Origin: G963668435 sp963668435
GTDB taxonomy: Bacteria > Latescibacterota > Latescibacteria > Latescibacterales > Latescibacteraceae
DNA length: 64,000 bases
Direction of reading: 5' to 3'
Assembly: GCA_963668435.2 (NCBI GenBank)
Contig: CAXXSC010000008.1
Location: forward strand, 1,178,001-1,242,000
The notes below the pieces were generated by a model. The model was not told the origin of the DNA, made no database searches, and saw nothing but the letters and a program-made list of their open reading frames with translations. The translations under genes and the position numbers were made by a program. Every line of letters starts with the position of its first letter. Positions within the stretch are counted from its first letter, which is position 1. Below are positions 50,982 through 61,773 of this stretch, piece after piece.

Positions 50982-53900
50982 CTATTTCATATACAGCATC
51001 TTTCCGGTAGTTGAGCAGTGACCGGCATCGATGCGGTAGAAATAGAGCCCGGAAGTCATGCCATCCGCATCGAAATCGATTGTATGGATACCGGCCTCCA
51101 TCTCACCGGGTTTGATTTTCGCGACTGTCTGGCCCAGGCTGTTGAATATCTGAATCGTCACATTCCCTTTCCTGGTCAGTTCATACTGTATTGTCGTGCG
51201 CGGGTTAAACGGGTTCGGGTAAGCTGTGGCAATAACCATAGCCTCTGGCTGTATTCCGGTGATCTCCGGCCCCGGAGAATCGCTTCCGCTGACAATCAGG
51301 GTGAAATGACGTTCGGTGGTGCCTTGTGCGCTGGTGAAACTGAAACCGGCGCCGTCCAGGGCGATTTCCTGTTTCCTGTCGCGGTCGATCAATGTGACAT
51401 ACGCGTCCTCGGGAAGGCTGTCGACACCATCGAATTCAACATCGACCGTCTCCGAACCGATATTTGTCCCGACAGTGAAATCCCAGGCGATTGTCTCTTC
51501 CGGCGGACGGAAATCGACCGTGTAAGCGCCGGGATAATTGTTCCAATCCTCATGCGGGAAACTGACCTGAACGTAACTGCCGACAGCGGGCGGCTCCACA
51601 TGGTCGCTGATATCCCACGAAACTTCGGCTGATTCCTTTACGCCGATATGGTTGGCATAATCGAGAGCCTCGGCGGCCGATGCGCGGATCGAGATACGCC
51701 ACAGCTCGGGAGCCTCGACAGCATTTTCCTTCTGTGCGCTTGTCCGCGGATTCAGGAAAACGAGCTTGGTGCTGGACTCGAGGTTTTTCACCGAATAGCC
51801 TTTCCAGGGCTCCAGCTTCTTCGGCGGGTTGGTCGGATCTGACCACGCCCCGTCATAGCTGTAAAGCTCGCTCAGGTTGGCGTTGCCGGGATTTTCGATA
51901 TCGCTCCAGTATATATCGAAAGTCCACGGATTGGCGATGTCATTCCAGCCGGACTTGAGCTCGAGCTGGAACGCTTCTTCGGTCGTGACTGTCGTTCCCT
52001 CCGCCGCCTTGAGCGTGAAATTACTGCTGGCAATCACCCAATACGCCTTGCCCGGCTCGAAAGGCTCGATGTCGGGGTACTCAAGCGGTGAGTCGTCACC
52101 GGAGGGATACCTGAACAGGCGCCATTCAGTGCCCATGTCACCCGATGGCAGCGCGTTTTTCAGCTGCTCGGTAATAGAGGTGGCCGAAAGTTCGAGCGGG
52201 ATCGAGATCATCCGGTAGGAATTCTGTGTCGATCCGCCGCTAATAGTCTGAGTCGAACGCATATCGGAAACAAGCGCGCTCACCGCATAGAAACCGTCAT
52301 CACCCGGCGAACGGGCCTCGACACCAGTGATATCGGTAGCCTCGATATAGTACTCGATACCAGGTGCGCCGAAATAACCGGCAGGCAGCGTGTAGGTATA
52401 GTTTATACCGTCATCGCTGCTCATCGGGCAGGGGACTTTAGAGGAGGAATCACCCATATTCTGGTAGGTCAGCACGACCGATTCGATGGCGCTTGAGGAG
52501 GACACCTCGACAGTAAACGTGATCGGCGCATTCTCGGTTGAGGAATCTGCCGGCTGATGATCGATAGTAACGCTTGGCTGAATAACCGCAAATGTTTCCG
52601 ACACGGCGAAAATCTCTTCCGGCCGCGACTTGTCTTTCAGACGGATTTTACACTCATCCGAAACAGTGCCCGGCACCAGTGAGTACATACCGGAATCCGT
52701 GGAATACGCGCCCTCGAGAATCGTCCAGTTATCACCGTTGTTGTAGGAAATCTCGATGATAATGGATGATACGCCCTTGACCTGCCAGCGGATATCCGTC
52801 TTTGTATCGACTGATAACTGATCACCGGAAACAGGCGACTTGATTTCGATGAAATCCTGAGCGGAAATCTGGAATGTCGGGCTGATAGCGCTGATACCGT
52901 CATCCTCAGTACTCGTCAGGCGAATCCTCGCGTTCTCCGATTCCTGGGTCCCGAGCTGCCAGTAGAACTGACCGTCCGAAGCCGTGACAGAATCGTCCTC
53001 AGTCTGCCAGGTCTGGCCGCCGTCGAGGGAGAATTCGAAATGGATCTTGTCAACATTATTGGCAATCCACTTGATATTGTAATCGCCGCCCGCGATAATT
53101 GTCTCACCCTGTGTCGGGGCAAGAATAGTAATCGACGTTGAGCTTTGTATTGTGAAAACGCCATCCGATAACGCGGTCCGTGATGCCTGATCTATGTCGG
53201 TCAGCCTGATCTTGCAGTCCCCGGAGGCATCATCCGGCACGACCCACTCGTATTTTCCGTAGGGCGCCGAGATACTGTCGATCACAGGTTTCCAATCGGC
53301 ACCGCCATTGACCGAATACTCAATCTTGACATTGGATACTCCATAGGAATCCCACAGGATGTCCACAGTGGAGGCAGCCTCAAGGACATTACTGCCGGTT
53401 GGACTGCTGACACTCAGATACGGTTCGGTGTCAGTCGCACCGACAGCCCTGAACTCCCTCGTGGGAAGTTTCTTTTCTACACCCAGGAGGCCGGTAGTGA
53501 AAACATCCACGGTGACATTCAACTCATCGGAACTTCCAAACGTGTCGACAGTTGTGAATACCGGGATCAAAACGATGGCCCTCTGCAATAAAGAGCTTCC
53601 AAAATCCAATGAGGCCGTGGAGGTCACCTCGATCTCATATACCCCCGCGCTGTCATTGATCACTGACAACTGACGGTTTGTATCAAAGATATTTTTGACC
53701 GTACCCAGTGTCACCGTAGCGTTGTTGATCGTTATTTCCTGGCTGTCGGCACTTAATAGCGAGAGGTTCTTCTGGATTTCAGCCAGCGAGGAATCCCAGG
53801 TCAGACGCACCCTGTATTTTCTGGCCGAGGCCCAGTTTTCGGCATAGACAGCAAAACCGACATTTGTCTGCCCATCGACACCCTGTACGGGGGTGCTCTG

Positions 53901-56900
53901 AATACCGAGCAGGGAAAAGTCAGAATCCAGGGCGATATACGGCTGTGTCTGGGACTGCGACAGCATAACGGAAAACCGCCCGCTCGTATCGGCTATAGAA
54001 TCGTTGTCCGAACTCACAATCCGGACATAACATGTATTCGAAACCGCATCGCTTGAAATTGTCCACCCCTGCCACCTCGACGTGGCATCGACAGACTCAT
54101 ACAGGGTTGTCCAAGTGTTACCGCCGTCGATAGAGATCAGGATATCGACTGTCGCCACAGATTCAGAAGTCCATTCGATATACATCATATCTCCGGTACC
54201 ATAGGTCTCGTTCGCATAGGGACCGTCAACGCTGATCGAGGGCTGTGTCCCGGTTATGGTGAATGTGCCTTCTGTCTGGCTGAAAATATCGGTATCTTCT
54301 GCATCTGCAACCCGCACAAGACACTTGCTCGAATCAATATCATCCGGCACGGACCACTGGTAAGAGCCATCAGATGCGGAAACACTTCCCAGTGCGGTCC
54401 AGAAATTGCCGTCGTCGATCGAATAACTGATCCGGACAGTGTTGACATTGCTGTAATCCCAGGCGACAGTGACATCGGATCCCGCCTGAATGACCGAGTT
54501 GGCCGTGGGATATTTGAGATCTAAAAACGTTTCAACCGTATTACCGACAATATCGAAAGTGTCCTCACTGACACCGTACAAATCTGTATTCGATTCGTCG
54601 ATAATAGCAACAAGGAAATCATTCCCTGACAGTGTCGAAGGTATAGTCCACGAAAAGCTGCCATTCGAGGCCGCTACGCCGTCCGCGATGATATGCCAGT
54701 TAACGCCATCATCCGGGGAATACTGGATGGTAACCGTTTCGACACCGCCGGAGGTCCAGGTGATATCATACTGACTGCCTGCAGACCAGTTTTCAACACC
54801 CCTGGGCGATTCAACCGATATATACGCTTCCTGGCTGTGCTCGATGCTGAAAACACCATCGCTCATGTCGTATATCATCGAGCCGTCGAGACTTTCGACT
54901 CTGATCAGGCATTTGTCCGAATCAATATCCGGCACCGTCCAGACATAAGAGCCGGAACCTGCCGGAACTGATGCCGCCACGCCATCCCAAAAAGCGCCGT
55001 CATCTCTGGAAAACAATATATTGACATTGTCAATGTTCGAACTGGCCCAGGTAATCGTGTAATCATCACCACCGCTCAGCATCTCGCCGCCATTGGGCTG
55101 AGACAGGGAAAACTCAGGTGCGTTCGAGCCTTCCTCGACCTTGAACATGAGCCCGCGATTCGGCCCGTAACCGAGCGTGCTCAATGCAGGCAGGCCGGCA
55201 GACGGCCGTGCCTCGATATAGAGGTTATAGTGTTCGCCCTCGGAGGTAGCAGGCAATGTTGTCGAGAACCGCGGCACGTCAACATTCTGAACGATATAAT
55301 CAGCCTCATTCAACCCATTCGGAATGTAATCATCACTCTGAGTCCGTATGAGAACGACATAGAAATCGGCATTCTTAACTTCCGGCCACTGGAGAGTCAG
55401 GTTGGAATTGAATGTGAGTACCGGATTATCGGAATAGGCATAAGATTCGAGATCGACCGGGCTGCTCAGGTAGAAACGATGGAATAACGAGAACGCGTCA
55501 TTGCTCGTGTCGAAAATATCACTGTTGTCGGTGCTGACGACTCTGACAAAACAGTTTCTCGAAAAAGTATCCGGCAATTCCCAGTCATAATAACCGATAG
55601 AAGCGTCATAGGAGCCCTCGATGGTTTTCCACATGCTCCTGCCGGAGGTTGAGTATTGTATTTTAACAGTTGAGACACCGGTACTTGACCATTTTATGGT
55701 TTCTTTTGTGCTGTCGTACATCGTGATCCACTGGTTGGACCACCATTCCTCTCCACCGTTAGGCGCAAGTACGGTAATGGACGCCTGCGAAGTCCCCTCG
55801 ATCGTGAACGTCGCGTAGCTGTCGACATAATAAGCGACATCGGCATCGTTGACTATCCGAACCCGACATGCAGTCGAGTTGATACCGGGAACTGTCCAGT
55901 CATATGAAGCAGACGAGGCATCAATGTTTTTCGCAATGGTCTCGTAACTCGATCCATCGTGGTTATACAGGATCGACACGGTTCCCACATTGCGGGCCTC
56001 CCAAGTGATTTTCCTGCTCTCACCCGCCTGCCAGACCTCGCCGCCGTTGGGAGATATCATCCGGAGGTAAGGTGTCGTATCCGCTTCTTTAATCGTAAAT
56101 CTGGCATAGCTCATGCTTGTAACACCAGAATCAGAGGTATCATAAATCAAGACTTTGCAATTCTCACCAGGCGTACCAGGCACAGTCCATTCGTAGGAGC
56201 CTGTTGAGGCATCCACTGATCTCGCTATTTGATCGTAAGAACTGCCATCATAGGTATAGCTGATATTTATCGTATCGACATTGCGTGATTCCCAGGTGAT
56301 TTTCCTGCTTTCACCGGCAGTCCATTGCTCGCCGCCGTTGGGGCTGATAATACGGAGGTGTTTTTCCGCGGTGGTGCTTTTTATGCTGAAAGGCGCGTCG
56401 CTGTTATCATATATCTGATCGTCCGTTTCGTCACCGACAGAAATGTAGACCTCCTCGGCAGCAAGGCCAGACGGGATAGTCCATGAATAATCCTTGTCCG
56501 ACGCGGGAAGGTTCTCGGCTATGTCAACCCAGTTGATCCCTGAGTCCACAGTATACCAGATATGGACATATTCGATACCGGTGGAACTCCATTGGATAAC
56601 ACAATTTTCGCCAGCTGTCAGGGACTCGCTGCCGTTGGGATAGACAAGCTCGATAGTGGGTTCAATTTGCTCAGCCACCACATTAAAAGCGTTTATGCTT
56701 ACCGAGGACCTGACAACACTATCCAGATCATTGCCGATAAGGCGGATTTTCACATCGTTCATCGCATGGCTGGGTACAGTCCAGTGGAAAACACCGGAGC
56801 TTGTATCGACACCCTGGGCTATGTTTATCCATCCTGCTGAAGTATTGGCGAGAGATGTGTACTGGATGTCAATGTAATCGACACCATTGGATTCCCATTT

Positions 56901-57938
56901 TATGTCATATGTCTGACCGGCATTGAGTGTGACACCGTCATTGAGGGAAAGAAGCCTGACATACGAAAAATCTTCCGGATCGATATCGGGAAAATCGGTA
57001 ACAAAAACATCGACATTATAATCTTCATCGGCCAGAAGGTAGATGAACCGGCTGCCATCGGCAGAAAAATCGCCCTGGAAAGTGAAATTCGTAACATCGG
57101 GGAACAGTTCATAGCTCCTGGAATTCTCGACATCGTAAACATTCAAAAGCCAGCGGCCGTTTCCACCACTTGTCTCCTTACTACTGGTGTAGAGAATCCA
57201 CTTGCCGTCGGGAGAGACATCGGGCCAGTCATGGTCACCATCATCGAATGTCAACTGTGTCACAGTACCATCGAGCGTTACACGGACTATCTGCATGTAT
57301 CCGCCGATCAGCTGTGACGCGATCACCGACTGGTTGTCAGGCATGAAACAGGCGGAACCGTACATGTAGTCGCCGCCAAGCAGGACCTGGGATTTCGAAG
57401 TACTGTAATTATGGAGAACCAGTTCTGAGTCATCGGTATCACGGTACAAAAGGTAGTTTCCGTCAGAACTCATTGCCGGCGCAGCGGCACCTCTTACAAT
57501 AACGGTATGACCGCCGCCCAGCTCAGCGAACAGGATCGAATTAACACCGGTCCCGTCATCATAGCTCGTAAATAGAACGCCGCTCGAGTCCGAACTGAAT
57601 ACAGGCTGAGAACATTCCGTATCCAGATCCTCGGTAAGGTTGACAGGATTTCCACCATTGGAAGACATCACATAAATATCATCATTATTTGCATAAGCGA
57701 TAAAATTGCCGTCATTCGACCAGTCGCAGAAATAAGTAGCGCCGTCTGTATCACTCAGCCTGTCGCCAATAGCGGCAAGTTCCTCCGCCGCGGGCTTTCC
57801 CGCAGCAAACGGCGTTCCACCCGAGGACTGAACGAAGGAAGGATGCCTGACCGGATTGACCTGCCTGTTATCCTGGGCAAACGCATATGCACTGAAAAAC
57901 ATGCATGCAATTAAGAATACAATAGCATTTTTTTTCAT
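50982..57938 (-). CDS. Giant secreted repeat protein with N-terminal PD40 propeller and C-terminal sorting domain
   Basis: A 2318-residue protein with a signal peptide (AIVFLIACMFFSAYAFA). It has TolB-like PD40 propeller repeats (about 40-325), then twelve Ig-like units of about 95 residues with the Kre9/KNH-like pattern: SPNGGExWxAGExxxITW near the start and YxWTVP near the middle. A fibronectin-like insert follows unit 5 and a cohesin-like insert follows unit 9. A C-terminal type IX sorting-type domain begins AYPNPFNPRTTIQYEL and ends SGLYFYRIDAG. It is probably a cell-surface adhesin or matrix protein. It heads the nine-gene envelope run. AAGGAG lies upstream of the ATG. Confidence 0.9.
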   Translation of the reverse strand: MKKNAIVFLIACMFFSAYAFAQDNRQVNPVRHPSFVQSSGGTPFAAGKPAAEELAAIGDRLSDTDGATYFCDWSNDGNFIAYANNDDIYVMSSNGGNPVNLTEDLDTECSQPVFSSDSSGVLFTSYDDGTGVNSILFAELGGGHTVIVRGAAAPAMSSDGNYLLYRDTDDSELVLHNYSTSKSQVLLGGDYMYGSACFMPDNQSVIASQLIGGYMQIVRVTLDGTVTQLTFDDGDHDWPDVSPDGKWILYTSSKETSGGNGRWLLNVYDVENSRSYELFPDVTNFTFQGDFSADGSRFIYLLADEDYNVDVFVTDFPDIDPEDFSYVRLLSLNDGVTLNAGQTYDIKWESNGVDYIDIQYTSLANTSAGWINIAQGVDTSSGVFHWTVPSHAMNDVKIRLIGNDLDSVVRSSVSINAFNVVAEQIEPTIELVYPNGSESLTAGENCVIQWSSTGIEYVHIWYTVDSGINWVDIAENLPASDKDYSWTIPSGLAAEEVYISVGDETDDQIYDNSDAPFSIKSTTAEKHLRIISPNGGEQWTAGESRKITWESRNVDTINISYTYDGSSYDQIARSVDASTGSYEWTVPGTPGENCKVLIYDTSDSGVTSMSYARFTIKEADTTPYLRMISPNGGEVWQAGESRKITWEARNVGTVSILYNHDGSSYETIAKNIDASSASYDWTVPGINSTACRVRIVNDADVAYYVDSYATFTIEGTSQASITVLAPNGGEEWWSNQWITMYDSTKETIKWSSTGVSTVKIQYSTSGRSMWKTIEGSYDASIGYYDWELPDTFSRNCFVRVVSTDNSDIFDTSNDAFSLFHRFYLSSPVDLESYAYSDNPVLTFNSNLTLQWPEVKNADFYVVLIRTQSDDYIPNGLNEADYIVQNVDVPRFSTTLPATSEGEHYNLYIEARPSAGLPALSTLGYGPNRGLMFKVEEGSNAPEFSLSQPNGGEMLSGGDDYTITWASSNIDNVNILFSRDDGAFWDGVAASVPAGSGSYVWTVPDIDSDKCLIRVESLDGSMIYDMSDGVFSIEHSQEAYISVESPRGVENWSAGSQYDITWTSGGVETVTIQYSPDDGVNWHIIADGVAASNGSFSWTIPSTLSGNDFLVAIIDESNTDLYGVSEDTFDIVGNTVETFLDLKYPTANSVIQAGSDVTVAWDYSNVNTVRISYSIDDGNFWTALGSVSASDGSYQWSVPDDIDSSKCLVRVADAEDTDIFSQTEGTFTITGTQPSISVDGPYANETYGTGDMMYIEWTSESVATVDILISIDGGNTWTTLYESVDATSRWQGWTISSDAVSNTCYVRIVSSDNDSIADTSGRFSVMLSQSQTQPYIALDSDFSLLGIQSTPVQGVDGQTNVGFAVYAENWASARKYRVRLTWDSSLAEIQKNLSLLSADSQEITINNATVTLGTVKNIFDTNRQLSVINDSAGVYEIEVTSTASLDFGSSLLQRAIVLIPVFTTVDTFGSSDELNVTVDVFTTGLLGVEKKLPTREFRAVGATDTEPYLSVSSPTGSNVLEAASTVDILWDSYGVSNVKIEYSVNGGADWKPVIDSISAPYGKYEWVVPDDASGDCKIRLTDIDQASRTALSDGVFTIQSSTSITILAPTQGETIIAGGDYNIKWIANNVDKIHFEFSLDGGQTWQTEDDSVTASDGQFYWQLGTQESENARIRLTSTEDDGISAISPTFQISAQDFIEIKSPVSGDQLSVDTKTDIRWQVKGVSSIIIEISYNNGDNWTILEGAYSTDSGMYSLVPGTVSDECKIRLKDKSRPEEIFAVSETFAVIQPSVTIDHQPADSSTENAPITFTVEVSSSSAIESVVLTYQNMGDSSSKVPCPMSSDDGINYTYTLPAGYFGAPGIEYYIEATDITGVEARSPGDDGFYAVSALVSDMRSTQTISGGSTQNSYRMISIPLELSATSITEQLKNALPSGDMGTEWRLFRYPSGDDSPLEYPDIEPFEPGKAYWVIASSNFTLKAAEGTTVTTEEAFQLELKSGWNDIANPWTFDIYWSDIENPGNANLSELYSYDGAWSDPTNPPKKLEPWKGYSVKNLESSTKLVFLNPRTSAQKENAVEAPELWRISIRASAAEALDYANHIGVKESAEVSWDISDHVEPPAVGSYVQVSFPHEDWNNYPGAYTVDFRPPEETIAWDFTVGTNIGSETVDVEFDGVDSLPEDAYVTLIDRDRKQEIALDGAGFSFTSAQGTTERHFTLIVSGSDSPGPEITGIQPEAMVIATAYPNPFNPRTTIQYELTRKGNVTIQIFNSLGQTVAKIKPGEMEAGIHTIDFDADGMTSGLYFYRIDAGHCSTTGKMLYMK

Positions 57939-58578
57939 AGTCGTTCATACTCCTTGTTAATATGTAAAGCGCTGTAATTTATCCACCAAGCTACTATTCA
58001 GAACAATAAGTATAGTATGTCGCTTAAGTCCAGGATTGTCAAGTTAAAGAATAGACACATAAAGGGGAATGCCGACATTGAACTGCTTTAAAGACAGCAT
58101 ATTATTCACTTAAAAGATAACATCAGGCGGTTCTTATCCTGTGACGCAGAACACATTATCGAAATAAACACCTCTACTGTTCCCGCACAGTACACGTAAA
58201 AATATCAGACAAAGCGGCAAAACATATGCATACGCCGAAATTATTCCCACAACCATACATTTCAGTTTTTTCCACGTAACTTTGTTATTACCATTTTTGC
58301 CGGGAATACAACAGTCGGAATCCAGATATACGGTATTTTCGTAAATCATTTTTTTCGTAAAACATACGACAGAAACAGAAATATGCCGCTTCAAGGCAAG
58401 CATTGTACAACATATCCGAACATTACAAAAACTGAAAACAGCTATTTCCTTGTGCCGGGGCAGTAAAATTGTTTCATTCAAAAGGAACGGTCATCGGCAT
58501 TGTCGCTATCAGATAGTACCGCCGTCCTGCTTTCTTCAAAGATACATGGCATACATATTTTAAAGGATAGAATAGGAT
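57939..58578. other. 640-base AT-rich intergenic region
   Basis: This is the region between the divergent giant-protein and alcohol dehydrogenase genes. Near its left end on the minus strand it carries the promoter of the giant gene. The rest holds no convincing gene, repeat or RNA that I can recognise. A short minus-strand frame inside it has poor composition. Confidence 0.7.
58014..58042 (-). promoter_or_regulatory. Sigma-70-type promoter of the giant secreted protein
   Basis: On the minus strand TTGACA (complement of 58037-58042) and CATACT (complement of 58014-58019) are separated by 17 bases. The -35 is perfect and the -10 matches 4 of 6. Transcription would start near 58007, about 70 bases before the ATG. 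Confidence 0.6.
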
Positions 58579-59763
58579 ATGCAGAAACATTTCAGTTTTG
58601 CACGGACACCCGAGCTTCTTTTTGAACAGGGCGGTATACGGGAATTACCCGGACTTGTCAGGCGTTTTGGAGAACGGGTGCTGCTGATCGCGGCATCGCA
58701 TTGCCATGAGCGTTTCAATAATGGCGGCGACATTCGCAGGCTCCTGAATGAGGCTCATATCGAAATCGAACTTTTGCGGCATTCGGGAGAACCCTCCCCT
58801 GAAACTGTCGATACCATCACGGCAGCATGGCGTGGGCATGGTATCGAATGCGTTGTCGCCGTGGGCGGCGGAAGTGTCGTCGACACCGGGAAAGCGGTCT
58901 CGGCCATGCTGCCTCTTGAGGGCAGTGTATTCGACTATCTGGAGGGTGTCGGCAGCGGCGCTGTCCATCCCGGCGCAAAAATCCCATTCATCGCTGTCCC
59001 GACAACCGCGGGTACCGGCAGCGAGGCCACAAAAAACGCAGTATTGAGCCGTATCGGCAAGGATGGCTTCAAAAAATCGCTCCGTCATGAAAATTTCGTT
59101 CCGGAACTGGCGCTGATAGATCCAGAACTCACACTTGGCGGTCCGCCAGCTGTCACTGCAGCATCGGGCATGGATATGCTCAGCCAGTTGATCGAGTCAT
59201 ACATATCAACAAAAGCCAACCCAATGACCGACACACTTGCCGAAAACGGCATGGTCCATGCAGGCAGAAGCCTTCTCGCGGTCTGTTCGGACAGGGCCGA
59301 CGATATCGAGCGCAGAGCTGACATGGCCTATGCGGCGTGGCTTTCGGGTATATGCCTTGCAAATGCGGGCCTAGGAGTTGTCCACGGTTTCGCGTCCTCC
59401 ATCGGCGGCTTTTTCGATATTCCACACGGTGTAATCTGTGGAACACTGCTTCACGCGTCCTTGAGAGAGACTGCTATAAGCTGTATCGAGCGCGGCGGCA
59501 AAAACGACCGGACGGCACTGAAAAAGCTCGGCCGGACAGGTTCGCTTCTCGCGGGGAAAGAGAATACGGATCATCGCTCAGGACTGGAAATGCTGGACCA
59601 CCTTATCGAGGAATTGACCGAAACACTCGCACTTCCACGTCTTGGCGTTTTCGGTGTCAGCGAAAAGGATGTGGAAAGGATACTCGATGTCACCTCACCG
59701 AAAAACAATCCCGGTGAAATAAGCCGCAACCGCATGCGGAGAATTCTTGTATCGAGGCTTTGA
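58579..59763 (+). CDS. Iron-containing alcohol dehydrogenase
   Basis: A 394-residue protein of the type III Fe-ADH family. The NAD(P) motif GGGSVVDTGKAVS follows a first alpha/beta region. PTTAGTGSEATKNAV and the metal ligands follow: Asp in ASGMDMLSQLIES, and His in GLGVVHGFASSIGGFFDIPHGVICG. This group reduces aldehydes, with alcohol or lactaldehyde type substrates. The gene is alone on the plus strand, 226 bases before the symporter. The A/G-rich run just before the ATG is a weak ribosome site. Confidence 0.92.
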   Translation: MQKHFSFARTPELLFEQGGIRELPGLVRRFGERVLLIAASHCHERFNNGGDIRRLLNEAHIEIELLRHSGEPSPETVDTITAAWRGHGIECVVAVGGGSVVDTGKAVSAMLPLEGSVFDYLEGVGSGAVHPGAKIPFIAVPTTAGTGSEATKNAVLSRIGKDGFKKSLRHENFVPELALIDPELTLGGPPAVTAASGMDMLSQLIESYISTKANPMTDTLAENGMVHAGRSLLAVCSDRADDIERRADMAYAAWLSGICLANAGLGVVHGFASSIGGFFDIPHGVICGTLLHASLRETAISCIERGGKNDRTALKKLGRTGSLLAGKENTDHRSGLEMLDHLIEELTETLALPRLGVFGVSEKDVERILDVTSPKNNPGEISRNRMRRILVSRL

Positions 59764-59989
59764 TGCCGGAACTTTGTTCTCCTTCTTATTCATTGAATGT
59801 ACTGCTCGGCATGGAAAAAAAGGCTGTGTACCCGTTAACGCCATACGTCATCAGAATCACCACATTCTCACAATAATCTCTGAAATAATCCTTGTATGGC
59901 AGTGCGTCTGATAGTAATTTTTCAGATTGATAATACATATTACCTTATATAAGTAACGTACAGATTCATTACCGGAAAAAGGAGAAATT

Positions 59990-61741
59990 ATGGCGATAAC
60001 CTTTATCGACTGGATCGTTGTGGCAGCGTATTTCTGTCTCATCCTCGGCATTGTCTGGTGGGTGATGAAAAAGAAAGCTGACACCTCGGACGATTATTTT
60101 CTTGCAGGTCGCGAACTGGGCTGGTTCGTGATCGGCGCCTCCATTTTCGCCTCTAACATCGGATCGGAACACATTGTCGGACTGGCCGGATCGGGCGCCA
60201 CCGACGGTGTCGCGATGGCACATTACGAGCTTCACGCGTGGTGCCTGCTCGTACTCGGTTGGGTGATGGTGCCGTTTTATATGCGCTCGAAAGTATTCAC
60301 CATGCCGGAGTTCCTGGAACGCAGATTCTCCCCGACAGCACGTATTGTCCTCTCGTTCATCTCCCTTGTCGCCTATGTTCTCACCAAAATCGCGGTCGGT
60401 ATTTTTGCCGGCGGCATTGTTTTCAGTGTCCTGTTGCCTGACATCAATATTATGGGACTCGACAGTTTCTGGATCGGCTCGGTGCTGGTCATTCTTATCA
60501 CCGGCCTTTACACCGTGTTCGGCGGATTCCGCGCAGTGGCCTACACAGAGGCCATGCAGACTGTTGTCCTTGTGCTGGGCTCCCTGTTTGTGACCGTATT
60601 CGGCCTTAAGGCCCTCGGCGGCTGGGGTGCTCTTCGCGAAATCTGCGGCTCGGAAATGTTCAACCTCTGGAAACCGCTCGTTCCCGCCGGTGTCGAATCG
60701 ACATGGGCCCCTGTCCGCGAGGCGGGAAGAATGGCCTGGTATTTCAATGACAACTATCCATGGTTGGGCATGCTGTTCGCCGCCCCCATCGTCGGACTCT
60801 GGTACTGGACCACCGACCAGTACATTGTCCAGCGTGTCCTCGGCGCACCCAATGAACGGGAAGCACGCCGCGGTTCCATCTGCGCATCGTTCTTCAAGCT
60901 GCTGCCGGTTTTCATTTTCTTCATCCCCGGCATGATCGCTTTCGCGTTGGCGAAATCCGGTCAGAACGCTGTCATACAGCAGACACTTATGGATTCCGCC
61001 GGCAACGTTATCAGCGCAAATGCCCAGAGCTCTTTCCCGCTGCTTGTCTCGACTATTCTTCCGGTCGGCGTAAGAGGCATGGTCGTGGCCGGTCTGCTCG
61101 CGGCACTGATGAGCTCGCTTGCCGGAGCATTCAACGCCTCCTCAACCCTGTTCACTATGGATTTCTACACAAGGTTCAGGCCCAAAGCCAGTCAGGACGA
61201 GCTGGTATGGATCGGTCGTGTCGCAACAGCGGTCCTGGTTGTCATTGGCCTTCTCTGGATCCCGGTTATCCGCGGTGGACGTGGTCTCTACGACTATCTT
61301 CAGGGTGTGCAGGCCTATCTCGCACCACCGATCTTCGTTGTCTTTTTCCTTGGTGTCCTGAATAAGCGTCTCAACAGCAAGGGCTGCCTCTCCGCACTGA
61401 CAGTCGGTTTCGCCATGGGCCTGCTGAGGCTCGCGATCGACACACCGGTGAAACTTTTCAGCGATTTCTCCTATACCGAGGGCTCGTTTTTCTGGATCAT
61501 GAACAATATTTTCTTCCAGTACTACAGCCTCGTGATCTTCTTTGTCTGCACCGCGGTCATGCTCGTTGTGAGCTACATGACCGAGGAACCGGCCTATGAC
61601 AAGATCAGCGGCCTGACATTCTCCACGATGACCGAGAAAGACAAGGCCGAATCGCGTTCGAGCTGGAGCATGCTCGACGTTGCAGCCTCTGTTCTCGTAG
61701 TGGTACTGATTCTCGCAACCTACCTCTATTTCAGAGGATAA
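59990..61741 (+). CDS. Sodium:solute symporter (SSS family)
   Basis: A 583-residue protein with about 14 hydrophobic segments. The conserved N-terminal stretch runs DYFLAGRELGWFVIGASIFASNIGSEHIVGLAGSGATDG, with the Na site near ASNIGSEH. A second match is the AGLLAALMSSLAGAFNASSTLFTMDFY stretch of the SSS family. The size and the G(S)xEHIVGLAG region are close to SGLT-like sugar or myo-inositol transporters, but the substrate is not certain. GAAAAAGGAG precedes the ATG. A terminator follows 33 bases after the stop. Confidence 0.92.
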   Translation: MAITFIDWIVVAAYFCLILGIVWWVMKKKADTSDDYFLAGRELGWFVIGASIFASNIGSEHIVGLAGSGATDGVAMAHYELHAWCLLVLGWVMVPFYMRSKVFTMPEFLERRFSPTARIVLSFISLVAYVLTKIAVGIFAGGIVFSVLLPDINIMGLDSFWIGSVLVILITGLYTVFGGFRAVAYTEAMQTVVLVLGSLFVTVFGLKALGGWGALREICGSEMFNLWKPLVPAGVESTWAPVREAGRMAWYFNDNYPWLGMLFAAPIVGLWYWTTDQYIVQRVLGAPNEREARRGSICASFFKLLPVFIFFIPGMIAFALAKSGQNAVIQQTLMDSAGNVISANAQSSFPLLVSTILPVGVRGMVVAGLLAALMSSLAGAFNASSTLFTMDFYTRFRPKASQDELVWIGRVATAVLVVIGLLWIPVIRGGRGLYDYLQGVQAYLAPPIFVVFFLGVLNKRLNSKGCLSALTVGFAMGLLRLAIDTPVKLFSDFSYTEGSFFWIMNNIFFQYYSLVIFFVCTAVMLVVSYMTEEPAYDKISGLTFSTMTEKDKAESRSSWSMLDVAASVLVVVLILATYLYFRG

Positions 61742-61773
61742 GGGCTTTAAGCTTGAGATAAAAAAGACATCAG

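Noticed and set aside
50982..57938. DNA repeats suggestive of a satellite or CRISPR-like array
   Set aside because: The periodicity comes from coding repeats of about 95 codons in one open frame; the DNA copies have diverged.
58134..58481. Short minus-strand open frame in the AT-rich region
   Set aside because: Biased, Cys-rich composition unlike its neighbours, no ribosome site and no recognisable motif. It looks like chance.
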